Origin: Rheinheimera sp. 4Y26
GTDB lineage: Bacteria > Pseudomonadota > Gammaproteobacteria > Enterobacterales > Alteromonadaceae
Assembly (NCBI RefSeq): GCF_025245835.1
Contig: NZ_JAOBWS010000003.1
Location: 124,001 to 188,000, forward strand
Direction of reading: 5' to 3'
DNA: 64,000 bases
The stretch's first letter is position 1; each line of letters begins with the position of its first letter. The notes below the pieces were generated by a model. That model was not told the origin of the DNA and did not search any database. It worked only from the letters and a program-made list of their open reading frames with translations. Both the position numbers and the translations under genes were made by a program. Below, piece after piece: positions 51,312 to 61,800 of this stretch.

Positions 51312-52814
51312 TCATTCATTATCTTTACTCTCACCAAAAGGCTTATAGTCAGTTGTCTTTTTTATCTGACCTGAGTTATCACTCTCGGCCGTCACAGAAC
51401 CCAACACATCAGTGTGGAGATACGTCACCCGGGAATTTTCACTTAACGCAAATATCGCTGCACTTTGTGGACTCGCTGCCAGGCCTGCTTTAAAACTTTT
51501 CGCCTTGATGGTTGCAGATTTATACAGTGTCAGAGGTACGGTGTAGATTGACGACCCAGCCGTGACATCTGAGCCATCAACTGTATACCGGATCGTTGCA
51601 GCCGCAGTGGCGCTGGACAAGGCTACAACTAAAGGAGACAGATAACTGCCGGCCTCAGGACTAAACAAAGGGGTAGCAGCAGTCCCATTAACAATGTCAT
51701 AAGCAGCGACAGTTTCCGGACTGGGATTAAAACCTGTGCGAAAACCTTTCACTTTTAACGTGACTGAGTTGGTGAAAGTGAGTTGAGACGGAATTATTGC
51801 TGATTGTTCAGTCACAGTTGAACCATTTAACGTGTATCGGTACACCACATTTGCCGCGGGGCTTAGGGTCACATTTACACTTTGTTGATATTGGCCTGCA
51901 CCCGGCAGCAACACGGGCGCGGACAAGGGCGCCTCAACTATTCTTAAAGCTTCGATAAATTTAGTCTGCTCCCGTGGGTACCTGTTCCCGTTTAAATCAA
52001 AACAATACCATTTTGACGTGCCAATATAAGGAAAAGCGTTAGTTGCAGGCCCGGCACTACCGGTGATAGCTTTGCGTTCGGATGTTCCGCTTCCGCCAGC
52101 AACCGAATAACATTCTTTCACATTACGAATGTCCCAATAAAAATAAGCGTTTGTATTTGTTTCTACTGTCTTCGGTACCCATTCAAATCGCTGTACAACG
52201 GGATCACTGACAATGGTATAAATTGCAGTCGCTTCGGGACTCGGATTAAAACCGGTCCGGTAAGATCGGACTTTTAATGTTGAGGTCGTATTGATGATTA
52301 GGCCCCCGCTTAATATCGGAGAACTCTCAGTGACTGAAGAACCGTTAAGCGTATAACGATAGGTTAACTGAGTGCCGCTTTCGACACCTACCTGAAGCCC
52401 TTTGTTGTATGTACCCGTTTTTCTTGTTAACACAGGAGCAGTCAGAGGCGCTTCAACAATTCTTGTTGCTTCAAGATAGGCTGAAGGATCAGATGGATAC
52501 CTGTTACCATTCAGATCTTTGCAATACCATCGTGACTTTCCGACATAGGGGAAGGAATTTGTGGCAGGACCCGCAGTTCCACTGATCGCTTTTAACTCGG
52601 TTTGACCTGTGCTGGAATTCACCGAATAACACTCTTTAACATTGCGGATATCCCAATAGAAATAAGCATACTTGTTTGTTTCTACTGTCTGCGGCACCCA
52701 TTCGAATCTGACTTTTTCCGCACTTGCCGCATAGGTTTGGCTTGTGAAAAATAACAACAACAGCAAAATCCGAATGTTGGCACCCACAATGCGATAGGCA
52801 AATATAATATTCAC
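51312..52814 (-). CDS. secreted modular protein with duplicated domains and a truncated Rhs core tail
   Basis: I do not recognise this as a named protein. It has 500 residues from GTG 52814 (GAGG six bases upstream); an earlier GTG at 52826 is in frame. After a signal peptide (ILLLLLFFTSQTYAA) come module A1 (about 35-121, with FEWVP, YFYWDIRNVKECYSV and WYCKDLNGNRYP), module B1 (123-203), module A2 (208-295), B2 (296-376) and B3 (380-458). Module B resembles the chitobiase/beta-hexosaminidase C-terminal-like fold (YRYTLNGSSVTESSP...LKVRSYRTGFNPSPE). The last 40 residues are an Rhs core beginning, TYLHTDVLGSVTAE to YKPFGES, then a stop where Rhs proteins normally continue. It is either a truncated Rhs/polymorphic-toxin-like protein or a new short form. 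Confidence 0.75.
   Translation of the reverse strand: MNIIFAYRIVGANIRILLLLLFFTSQTYAASAEKVRFEWVPQTVETNKYAYFYWDIRNVKECYSVNSSTGQTELKAISGTAGPATNSFPYVGKSRWYCKDLNGNRYPSDPSAYLEATRIVEAPLTAPVLTRKTGTYNKGLQVGVESGTQLTYRYTLNGSSVTESSPILSGGLIINTTSTLKVRSYRTGFNPSPEATAIYTIVSDPVVQRFEWVPKTVETNTNAYFYWDIRNVKECYSVAGGSGTSERKAITGSAGPATNAFPYIGTSKWYCFDLNGNRYPREQTKFIEALRIVEAPLSAPVLLPGAGQYQQSVNVTLSPAANVVYRYTLNGSTVTEQSAIIPSQLTFTNSVTLKVKGFRTGFNPSPETVAAYDIVNGTAATPLFSPEAGSYLSPLVVALSSATAAATIRYTVDGSDVTAGSSIYTVPLTLYKSATIKAKSFKAGLAASPQSAAIFALSENSRVTYLHTDVLGSVTAESDNSGQIKKTTDYKPFGESKDNE
51678..52712 (-). repeat. tandem duplication of a ~516-bp coding module
   Basis: The stretches 52712-52194 and 52193-51678 encode two copies of the same A+B module. 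Shared peptides include NAYFYWDIRNVKECYSV (first copy YAYFYWDIRNVKECYSV), AGPATN, DLNGNRYP, RIVEAPL and TGFNPSPE. The repeats have diverged at the protein level in their B part, so the duplication is not very recent. Confidence 0.8.
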
Positions 52815-53112
52815 AATAAGCCTCACTTATGTTCAAAGTAAAATAAAGGTTAATTAAATCTAGATTAATTATTTAAATTTAGTTAACCGAATTCACTTTT
52901 TTATTACATCGGAAGTCATGCAAAATATTTTTTTGCCTTTTTTATCTTTTCTCCTGTTTTATGCCTGCAACAAAAATATTTTTTATATAAATAACAACGA
53001 TTTAAGAAACAATCTTATACCAGGCAACAACAATAGCATCTCCTTGATGCCTGGTGTGCTTGTCAGCAAAACCATTCCTGAGCACTTATTGGTGTTAGGG
53101 TTACTTTACGGT
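52815..53112. other. AT-rich flank of the modular gene
   Basis: These 298 bases are clearly richer in A and T than the neighbouring genes, with runs such as ttaattaaatc and ttttttgcc. They hold the start region of the modular gene. A 78-codon open frame (52918-53154) begins with a signal-like sequence but runs into the antiporter gene. I do not call it. Confidence 0.5.
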
Positions 53113-54654
53113 TTAAATCGCTATATGTTGCCTTACCCTTTCGGCCAAGCCTAAACCTGCTTCTGACATGGTCAGATAAGTATGATCGGCGCCGGCGGCG
53201 ATAATGGCTTTGGCTTCGTCATGGTGCATGCTGTGAGACACTATCAGGCCGGCAAAACCTGCTTCTCTGAGTTTACGTGCGGCAATAATCTTCGCTTCCA
53301 TATCACTCATACATAAAAGCACAGCCTTTAGCTGACTGATATCCAGGCCCTGCCAGAAAATCTGATCTTCGGCGTCGGCAAAAAACACATTGTTGCCTTT
53401 TTCCTGATGTAACCGTACCCGCGCCGGATCTGAGTCCAGTGCCGCTAAATGGGTTTTATGCTGTAAATAATCATAAGCGGCTGTGCCGGTGCGACCCATC
53501 CCCATGATCAGCACCTCTGCATCCCCCAGTGACACCGGTTGTTCGTCGGGATGGCGGATATTACGTTCAAAAGGAATGAGCCGGCTGGCGAGCTTTTCAT
53601 ACAGAGGATGTGCTAAACGGTTTAATGGTGCCGAGACCACAAAAGAAAGTGCAACAGTCAGCGCCAGCGGTATTAAAAACTGTGGCATGGCAACACTTGC
53701 CACTATCAGTGCAAATTCACTGTAGTTGGCAAGAGTTAAACCAGATAAAAAGGCGCTGCGGGCGCGCAGTTTAAAGGCAATTAATAACGCAAAAAACATC
53801 GCGCCTTTGAGCGGTAATAACAAGGTCATTAAAGCGGCAAAAATCCAGGCTTGTTGATCGGGTAAACCACCCAAACCAATATTGAGGAAAAAACCGACCA
53901 GGAAAAATTCTTTTAAACCCCACAAGGTTTTAGACAGCTCCCCTGCTCTTGGATGACTTGCTAATAAAGCACCAAATACCAGAGCGCCGAGTTCGGAGCT
54001 TAAACCCACCAGATGGAAACCACCGCCCCCCAGCACCACCGCCAGCAAAACCCCAAATAAAATTTGTAAATCGTCGTGGCCGGTCAGGTTTAACAGTTTA
54101 AATAATATCGGGCGCAGCAATGGCAAAGCAAATACCAACAGCGCCCAGGGCGAAGGTGTAACGCCTTGCGAAAAACTCATCAGCGCCATGGCAAATAAGT
54201 CCTGCATAATTAAAATACCCACCGCCACCCGGCCGTGAAATGCCCGTATTTCCCTTTTGCCTTCCAGCACCTTGGCCGCCAGCACTGTGCTGGAAAAAGC
54301 CAAAGCAGCGCCCAGCATCAGGGCGTGATACCAGTCGGGTTCAAACGCCAGATAAATCACCGGTGCATATAAAAGTGCCGACACCACAAAATGCAGCATA
54401 GAGCCGCCCAGCACTTCGGGTTTGCCGAGGCTTTGGATATTCAGTTTTAAACCGACAGTAAAGAGCAGCAACAACACACCCAGATGAGAAACATGGTCGA
54501 TAATAGGTTTGCCATCCGGCAAATCGAGTTGTGGCGCACTTAAAGTGATCATAAAACCGGCTGCCAGATACCCCACCAATGGCGGCAAACCAATTAGACG
54601 CACCAGCATGCCAAGGCTAAAGGCAAAACCTATCCAGACGGCTTCTAAAATCAT
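53113..54654 (-). CDS. KefB/YbaL-type monovalent cation:proton antiporter with RCK domain
   Basis: This is a 513-residue CPA2-family transporter. About 12 transmembrane helices fill residues 1-375, starting LEAVWIGFAFSLGMLVRLIGLPPLVGYLAAGF, with the GILIMQDLFAMALM segment (the conserved QD of this family) and GLSSELGALVFGALLASHP. A TrkA-N/RCK domain follows (DAEVLIMGMGRTGTAAYDYL, the nucleotide-binding glycine motif, and LAALDSDPARV with its acidic end). It is likely to exchange K+ or Na+ for H+ under nucleotide or redox control. It has no glutathione-gating partner beside it. ATG 54654 has AAGGA six bases upstream. A 13-codon extension is discounted. Confidence 0.9.
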   Translation of the reverse strand: MILEAVWIGFAFSLGMLVRLIGLPPLVGYLAAGFMITLSAPQLDLPDGKPIIDHVSHLGVLLLLFTVGLKLNIQSLGKPEVLGGSMLHFVVSALLYAPVIYLAFEPDWYHALMLGAALAFSSTVLAAKVLEGKREIRAFHGRVAVGILIMQDLFAMALMSFSQGVTPSPWALLVFALPLLRPILFKLLNLTGHDDLQILFGVLLAVVLGGGGFHLVGLSSELGALVFGALLASHPRAGELSKTLWGLKEFFLVGFFLNIGLGGLPDQQAWIFAALMTLLLPLKGAMFFALLIAFKLRARSAFLSGLTLANYSEFALIVASVAMPQFLIPLALTVALSFVVSAPLNRLAHPLYEKLASRLIPFERNIRHPDEQPVSLGDAEVLIMGMGRTGTAAYDYLQHKTHLAALDSDPARVRLHQEKGNNVFFADAEDQIFWQGLDISQLKAVLLCMSDMEAKIIAARKLREAGFAGLIVSHSMHHDEAKAIIAAGADHTYLTMSEAGLGLAERVRQHIAI

Positions 54655-54887
54655 AATGTTCCTTGTCGTGTAATAACCGGGCTTAAACAACAACCGCCAT
54701 TTTAGGGATTTTTTTCGAAATACCCCAAGCCAGTTGTGCGCTAATGCGTTGTATCTGAGGATAATTTACCAGTATTTCTTGCAGATGCAGCAGCTAACAC
54801 TGCGCTTTTTATGCCGGATCAAGCTTTTGCGTGTTTTGTCTGTTCCAGCAATGGTTTTCTTGGCTTGCTGTGTCAGGCGAATCAGAT

Positions 54888-55145
54888 TCAGCTTAGCTGA
54901 CTTTGTTTTTTCAGCGCAATGGCCGCTTTGGCCTGTTGCCATTCAGCCTGAGTAATGGCACTGGTATGCTCCGGCACTGGAGCATTGGCAAGCAGCGCTT
55001 TACGCTCAGCCAGTTTTTGATAAATCAGCGCCTGCTCGGCGTCGCTGCGTTTATTCCAGTCGACTATTTCTTCAATATGACGATAACAACCGATACAGAT
55101 TTTATCGGCGTTGAGTTTACAACTGGCAATACAAGGTGAATCCAT
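54888..55145 (-). CDS. DUF1289 family small cysteine-rich protein
   Basis: This 85-residue protein has the DUF1289 pattern MDSPCIASCKLNADKICIGCYR: four cysteines in the first 22 residues that probably bind metal. A WNKRSDAEQALIYQKLAERK helix follows, then an Ala/Gln-rich tail. The function of the family is unknown to me. ATG 55145 has GGAG eight bases before it; the preceding TTG is less likely. It stands alone between the antiporter and a large divergent gene. Confidence 0.85.
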   Translation of the reverse strand: MDSPCIASCKLNADKICIGCYRHIEEIVDWNKRSDAEQALIYQKLAERKALLANAPVPEHTSAITQAEWQQAKAAIALKKQSQLS

Positions 55146-55370
55146 CAAAGACTCCGTCGCTCAGAAAAAGGCAATTATGCCGTAAAAGCCACGCAGCCTT
55201 AAGCGCTTTATCGGCAACCCCTTGCACATCAACGCAGCAGCAGTAAAAAGCCCTTACCCAAACAGCGCATTTATGGCAAGTTAGCGGACAAACAAAGAGC
55301 AGTAAAATTGCCGCTGACAGGCAAAAACACCATAACACAACAAATCAACAGCCCTCTTTAAGGAACAACA

Positions 55371-58300
55371 ATGCAAAAACGCCATCCATTGCAGCTGAGC
55401 CTGCTGGCCATCGCACTTTCTGTTGCCACGGCACAAGCCAACGACGATAAAAATAAATGGGATGTCAACAAACCCCAGGGGGAGTTTAAAAGCATCGATA
55501 TCAACGTCAACTCAGGCACCTGGATGAATCTGGATGTGAGCCCGGATGGCAAAACCATTGTGTTTGATTTATTGGGCGATATTTACAGCATGCCAATCTC
55601 CGGCGGCAAACCTAAACAGCTCACCAAAGACATCGGCTGGCAAATGCAGCCTAAATTCAGCCCGGATGGCCGTTATATTGCTTACACCAGCGACGAAGGT
55701 GGCGGCGACAATATCTGGGTGATGAAAGCCGATGGCTCTGACGCCAAAGCGGTTACCAACGAAACTTTCCGGTTACTCAACAGCCCGGACTGGAGCCCGG
55801 ACGGTGAATTTATTGTGGCACGTAAACACTTTACCAATACCCGCTCTTTGGGCGCCGGTGAAGTGTGGCAATACCATAAAACCGGTGGCACCGGCGTGAT
55901 GTTAACCGCCAAAGCCAATGATGAAAAAGACTTAGGTGAACCGGCCTTTTCCCCGGACGGTAAATACATTTATTTTTCGCAAGACGACACACCAGGTAAA
56001 ACCTTCCATTACAGCAAAGACTCTGAGCAGGGTATTTATGTGATTAAAAGGTTTGAACGTGAAACCGGCAAAATAGACATATTGCTCGAAGGCGCTGGGG
56101 GTGCCGTGCGGCCAACTCCGTCGCCGGATGGTAAAAAACTGGCTTATATCCGCCGGGTTGATTTTCAGACCAGCTTGTTTTTATACGACTTAGAAACCGG
56201 TGAACATAAAAAGCTGTACGATAAGCTCGACCGTGATATGCAGGAAACCTGGGCTATCCATGGTGTGTACCCCAGCATCAGCTTTACGCCGGATAACCAG
56301 CATATTGTGTTCTGGGCTGGTGGCAAAATTAATAAGCTCAGCCTGAACAGCAATGAAGTGAGCAATATTGCTTTTCAGATCAATACTAAAAAACAAATTC
56401 AAACCGCAGTACGGGTGAAACAAGACGTGAACCAGAAAGATGTTGATGTCAAAATGCTGCGTTTTGTGCAGGCATCGCCGGATGGCCAGACCATTGTGTA
56501 TTCGGCGCTTGGCCATTTATACAGTGTCAGCGCCAAAGGCGGCAGCCCAAAACGCCTGACCAGCCAGCAAAGCCATTTTGAGTTTTATCCGCAGTTCTCC
56601 CGTGACGGCAAAAAGCTGGTCTATGTCAGCTGGCAAGACGAACAACAGGGTATGCTCAAAGTGCTGGATTTAGTCACTAATCAAAGCACTGACGTATTAA
56701 AAAACCCAGGCAAATACGTCGAGCCCACCTTTAGCCCGGATGGCCAAACAATCGTATTTAGAAAAGCCGGTGCCGGTAGTTTGCTGGATAAAAAGTGGTC
56801 ATTAAACACGGGTTTATATCAGGTGAGCACTGCAGGCGGTGAGCCACAGCTGCTTAGCCGCACCGGTTATGCCCCGCATTTTGGCGATCGCAACGACCGC
56901 GTTTTTGCCATGGATTATGCTGATGAACCTACCCTGCTCAGCATCGATTTAAAAACCCAGCAAAGCCGTACTTTATACAAAGCCAAATACGGCACCGAAT
57001 TTAAAGTATCGCCAAACGGCAAGCTGGTGGCTTTTGCTGACCGCTTTAAAGTCTACGTGACACCTTTTGCTGAGCGTGGTGCTGCCATGGATTTAAGCGG
57101 CAGCGATACACAGTTCCCGGTCAAGCAATTGTCTGTGCGCGCCGGTGAAAACATCAGCTGGAGTGGCAACAGCCAGCAGCTGTACTGGAACTTAGGGCCT
57201 GAACTTTATCATGCTGATATTGCATCCATTTTTGATTTGCAGTCCGGCAAAGGCAGCAAAAAAGACTTTGCCGTCAAAAACGGCCAGAATATCAGTTTTA
57301 AAACCGAAGCTTATATTCCAGAGGGCGTGACTGCTTTTGTCGGTGGTCAGGTGATCACCATGGAAGGAGATGACAACAGCAGCGTGATTCAAAACGGTGT
57401 GGTGCTGGTGGAAAATAACCTGATTAAAGCTGTCGGCAGCAAAGATGAGGTGAAGATTCCAGCCAATGCCAAAGTCATCGACATCAGCGGCAAAACCATT
57501 ATGCCGGGTTTGTTTGACGCCCACGCCCACGGTAGTCAGGGGGTGAATCAAATTATTCCGCAGCAAAACTACGCCAACTACGCCAGCCTGGCTTTGGGGG
57601 TGACCACCATTCACGACCCTTCCAATGACACCCAGGAAATTTTTACCGCCAGTGAAATGCAAAAAACCGGCGCTATTGTTGGCCCGCGGATTTTCTCTAC
57701 CGGCACTATTTTATACGGTGCTTATGGCGCGGGTTACACCTCGCATATCGATAGCCTGGATGATGCCAAATTTCATTTAGAACGACTGAAAAAAGTCGGC
57801 GCCTTTTCGGTGAAAAGTTATAACCAGCCGCGCCGTGAGCAGCGTCAGCAAGTGATCCAGGCCGCGCGCGAGCTGGACATGATGGTGGTGCCGGAAGGTG
57901 GTTCATTACTGCAGCATAACCTGAGTATGGTGGTCGATGGCCATACCACGCTGGAACACAGCCTGCCGGCCGCAAAACTCTATGACGATGTAAAACAGCT
58001 GTGGCAACAAAGTGAAACGGCGTACACGCCAACCTTAGTAGTGGCTTATGGCGGTATCTGGGGCGAAAACTACTGGTACGATAAAACCGAAGTGTGGAAA
58101 CACCCGCGCTTAAGCCAGTATGTGCCGATGGATGAACTGCGCCCGCGTGCGATGCGCCGCCCTACTGCACCACTACATCACTACAACCATTTCAGTATTG
58201 CCAAATCGGCCAAAGAACTCAATGACTTAGGGGTACTGACCAATATCGGCGCCCATGGTCAACGCGAAAGTTTAGGTGCACACTGGGAGATCTGGATGTT

Positions 58301-58574
58301 TGCCCAGGGTGGCATGAGCCCGCTGCAGGCGTTAAAAACCGCCACTATTAACCCGGCCAAAACCTTTGGTATGGACCATCAACTGGGTTCGATTAAAAGT
58401 GGCAAACTGGCTGATTTAATAGTGATTAACGGCAATCCATTGAGTAACATTCAGGATAGCGACAAAGTGGAACTGACCATGGTCAATGGCCGCTTATTTG
58501 ATGCCGTAACCATGAACGAACTGAACGGTAAACAGCAGCAACGTAAAGCCTTTTATTTTGCGCCAAAACCTTAA
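55371..58574 (+). CDS. exported TolB-like beta-propeller / amidohydrolase fusion
   Basis: This is a 1067-residue protein with a clear signal peptide (LQLSLLAIALSVATAQA). Residues about 40-640 contain repeated PD40/TolB-type propeller blades with motifs such as SPDGKTIVF, SPDGRYIAYTS, SPDWSPDGEFI and SPDGQTIVFRK. Residues about 650-1060 form an amidohydrolase domain: an outer beta strand with GGQVITMEGDD, the metal motif FDAHAHGSQG (about 717), an HTTLEHSLPA histidine, NIGAHGQRESLGAHWE and the closing GSIKSGKLADLIVINGNPL. It is probably a periplasmic or outer-membrane hydrolase of peptides or related amides; the propeller may select the substrate. The substrate is unknown. It lies beside a propeller-type sensor gene. 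Confidence 0.88.
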   Translation: MQKRHPLQLSLLAIALSVATAQANDDKNKWDVNKPQGEFKSIDINVNSGTWMNLDVSPDGKTIVFDLLGDIYSMPISGGKPKQLTKDIGWQMQPKFSPDGRYIAYTSDEGGGDNIWVMKADGSDAKAVTNETFRLLNSPDWSPDGEFIVARKHFTNTRSLGAGEVWQYHKTGGTGVMLTAKANDEKDLGEPAFSPDGKYIYFSQDDTPGKTFHYSKDSEQGIYVIKRFERETGKIDILLEGAGGAVRPTPSPDGKKLAYIRRVDFQTSLFLYDLETGEHKKLYDKLDRDMQETWAIHGVYPSISFTPDNQHIVFWAGGKINKLSLNSNEVSNIAFQINTKKQIQTAVRVKQDVNQKDVDVKMLRFVQASPDGQTIVYSALGHLYSVSAKGGSPKRLTSQQSHFEFYPQFSRDGKKLVYVSWQDEQQGMLKVLDLVTNQSTDVLKNPGKYVEPTFSPDGQTIVFRKAGAGSLLDKKWSLNTGLYQVSTAGGEPQLLSRTGYAPHFGDRNDRVFAMDYADEPTLLSIDLKTQQSRTLYKAKYGTEFKVSPNGKLVAFADRFKVYVTPFAERGAAMDLSGSDTQFPVKQLSVRAGENISWSGNSQQLYWNLGPELYHADIASIFDLQSGKGSKKDFAVKNGQNISFKTEAYIPEGVTAFVGGQVITMEGDDNSSVIQNGVVLVENNLIKAVGSKDEVKIPANAKVIDISGKTIMPGLFDAHAHGSQGVNQIIPQQNYANYASLALGVTTIHDPSNDTQEIFTASEMQKTGAIVGPRIFSTGTILYGAYGAGYTSHIDSLDDAKFHLERLKKVGAFSVKSYNQPRREQRQQVIQAARELDMMVVPEGGSLLQHNLSMVVDGHTTLEHSLPAAKLYDDVKQLWQQSETAYTPTLVVAYGGIWGENYWYDKTEVWKHPRLSQYVPMDELRPRAMRRPTAPLHHYNHFSIAKSAKELNDLGVLTNIGAHGQRESLGAHWEIWMFAQGGMSPLQALKTATINPAKTFGMDHQLGSIKSGKLADLIVINGNPLSNIQDSDKVELTMVNGRLFDAVTMNELNGKQQQRKAFYFAPKP

Positions 58575-58715
58575 AGCAGCACTGCGAAGCACAGCTGTTT
58601 AAGATATTGCTTTAAGATATTTGCTTAACAAAGGCTCTTAATGAACGGTTGCGGCTTCACCGCCTGCAGCCTTAGCCCGCAAAAGCAATACAGTGTGAGC
58701 ATCTGCGACCACATC

Positions 58716-58741
58716 AGGCCCCGCTTGTCGGGGCCTTTTTT
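58716..58741 (+). terminator. intrinsic terminator after the amidohydrolase gene
   Basis: AGGCCCCG-cttgt-CGGGGCCT is a perfect 8-bp stem followed by a T run on the plus strand. It lies about 140 bp after the stop codon and isolates the diguanylate cyclase gene downstream. Confidence 0.88.
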
Positions 58742-58871
58742 ATCTGCTTTTTTATAGAAACAGCGTTTTAGCCCCAAATACCGCTGATAAAAAAACTTCA
58801 TCTTTTGGTAGGTAATGCACGCAGATCGCTGACATACTTCAGGCATACTGTCGCAGAATAAATGTCTGATA

Positions 58872-61800
58872 ATGATTCAGTTTTCTAGTCTGTTGTTGTC
58901 AAGATGGTTATCAAGGCTGTTGGCATTGCTGACAGGCTGGGCTCTGCTGCTGTGCCTGCACACTCCCCTTTATGCCGCGGATCCACAGCTGCGTTACCAT
59001 TCGCTGGCCGATGATTTGATCAATGCTCCCATCACCAGTTATGGCCTGAGTCTGGATCAACAGGGTTTTATCTGGATGGCGAATCAGCTCGATGGTTTGC
59101 AGCGCTTTGATGGTTATCAGCTGCATACTTTTGCTTTTGCACCATCACAACTTCACGCCCTGGCACCAAGTATCAGCTCGGTGCAGATAGATAGAAAAAA
59201 CCGGGTCTGGGTTGGCAGCTGGGGTCATGGTCTTGGCATGTGGTCTGCCGACCGGCAATCTTTCAGTCGCTGGCCGTTACCGGGACACATGCCTGGCCAG
59301 CAAGCATTTACCGGAGTAAAACCTCCTTTGCCGGCACCAGAGGGCGATTTGTCACAGGTACAGACTCTATTTTCCGACCAACAGCAGCGGCTTTGGGTTG
59401 GCACCACGGCCGGCCTGTATTATCTCGATGCCAATGACAGGCCAACAAAGCTCAGCACTCTGATAGCCCCGCAGCTGTCGGCGCTGCGGTTCTGGCAAAT
59501 AAGTCAGTCTGATGATCAGCGTTTGTGGTTGGCCACTTCAGCCGGTTTATTTGAACTGAGCCATGATTTAACCGACTTAAAACGCTGGACCGCCACTGCT
59601 ATACCGCCTTTTGATCACAATCAACGCAATCTGGAAGTCAGAACTGTGTTGCCGGTTAAAGACGGCGTCTGGTTTGCCACCAGCGAAGCCTTGTATTTTC
59701 TTGATCACAAAAAGCAGCAACTGCGACCACTGGCGGCCCCGCAGCTGGCGCTGGCACGTATTCAAAAACTGACTCAGCTGCGCGATGGCTCTATCCTGAT
59801 TGGCAGTGGCAATGGTTTATATCAGCTCAAGGCTGCTTTTAGTTACCGCCAGCAATTACATAAACTGATGGAAGCGCTGGATGTGCGCGACATACTGCAG
59901 GATCACAATGGGCTGTTATGGATAGCCACTCGCCACAGAGGCGTGTTTAAACTGCAGCTGTCGCCGCCCCAATTTCGTATGTTGCACGATGCCGCCGGGA
60001 AAAACTGGTTTGAACCCGGTCTGCACCGTATTGCCAGCCAGCTGTATCATCAGGGCGTGTTATGGTTGGGCCTGGAAAACGAAGTTTTGAGTTACCACAT
60101 TGAGCAACAACAATGGCAACAACACCGTTTTCCAGCAGAAGCGCTGGTCAAACTGGTGCAGGGCCTGGCCGCTGACAGCAGTGGTAAGTTGTACGCGGCC
60201 ACCGACAAAGGTTTATTCAGTTTACAGGGGCGCAAAGGTTTTGTGGCCGAAGAGGCGCCATTTGCCCGGCATCCAGAGCTTAAGCAACAAAGTATTATGG
60301 CGTTGAGTTTCAGCCCGGATGGCATGCTGAATATGTCGATATGGCAACAGGGGTTATTACGCTGGCAACCGGATAATCCGGATCAGGGCGCGGTATTGCA
60401 TCCCATAGCCACCGGTATTGGTAATTCGATTTTACAGATTGTGCCTGTTGATCACATTCTGTGGCTGGTGAGCAGTAACAGTGGTTTATACCGGCTCGAC
60501 ACTGAAGACGACAGTCTGCGGCATTTTTCCAGCGCATTGAGCTCAGTGCCGCAGTTACCCTCCATGTATTTGCCATGCGCCTGGTCTGACAGCACCAGTC
60601 AGGTGTGGTTATGCAGCGACCTTGGGTTATTAAAACTGGATATTGTCAATAATCAATTACAGCAATTTACCAGCAGCAGCGGCTTGCCCGATCCAAGAGT
60701 CATCGCTATTGCTGCTTCCCCGGCCCAGCCGGAACTGATTAGCAAATCCGGCAAAACAATAAAACAACAAAATCAGCTTCCTGCGTTATGGCTGGTCACC
60801 AGGCGCGGCCTGGCCGAACTGGATCGCAACAGCATGCAAATCCGCAGTTATACCGACTTAAACGGCACTGCCCCTTTATTGCTGGAGCAAAGAGCGCTGA
60901 GCGCCGATGGCAATGGTCGCTTTTATCTGGGCAGTGGTCAGGGTGTGCTGAGCTTCTTACCCAAACAATTATCGGCAGTGCATAGCACAGCGCCACTGGT
61001 GCTGACCAGGTTACAGCTCGACCGCCACACCTTATGGCAGGTGCCGGATGCACAAATGCGGCCGTTGCGCCTTGCGCCCGACAGCAAAAATCTGCAGTTT
61101 TATTTCAGTCTGCTCGACTATCAACATAACCGCCATCAATACCGCTACCGCTTATTGGGGCTGGATGCAGAGTGGCAACACAATGGCCATCAGCACAGCC
61201 TGACTTTCAGTAACCTGCCAGCCGGCCATTACCAGCTTGAAGTGGAAGTAACCGGCAGCCGGCAAAATACAGCGCCGCTAAAAATCAGCTTTGAAGTGGA
61301 GCGGCACTGGTGGCAATACAAACTGTTGTGGCTTTTGGCGGCACTGACGTTGCTGGTGTTTAGTGCGGCCCTGGTTCGGCTGCGGCTTGATCACTTAAAC
61401 CGCAAAGCACATAAACTCAATCAGCTGGTCGCCAAACGCACGGCAGATTTAGCCAGCGCCAATAAACAACTGGCCAGTCAGGCCAGAACTGATTATCTGA
61501 CGCGCTTACCGAACCGGCTGGCTTTCAGCGAACAATATCAAACCGTGTTGCACCATTGCCAGCGTACGGTATCGCCACTTTGTCTGGTATTGATTGATGT
61601 CGATTTTTTTAAACAGGTTAATGACAACTTTGGTCATGACGCCGGCGATTTGGTGCTTAGAAAGCTGGCTGAAACCATGTCCGCGCGTTTAAGACAACAG
61701 GATGTGCTGGCCCGTTTTGGCGGTGAAGAATTTATTTTATTGTTGCCCGACACCGCTGTAACAGGCGCGCAGATCTTGTGTGAAAACTTAAGGTTGGCGG

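Noticed and set aside
52918-53154. 78-codon frame starting with a signal-like sequence
   Set aside because: AT-rich, with no ribosome site noticed. Its end overlaps the antiporter coding region on the other strand. Probably fortuitous.
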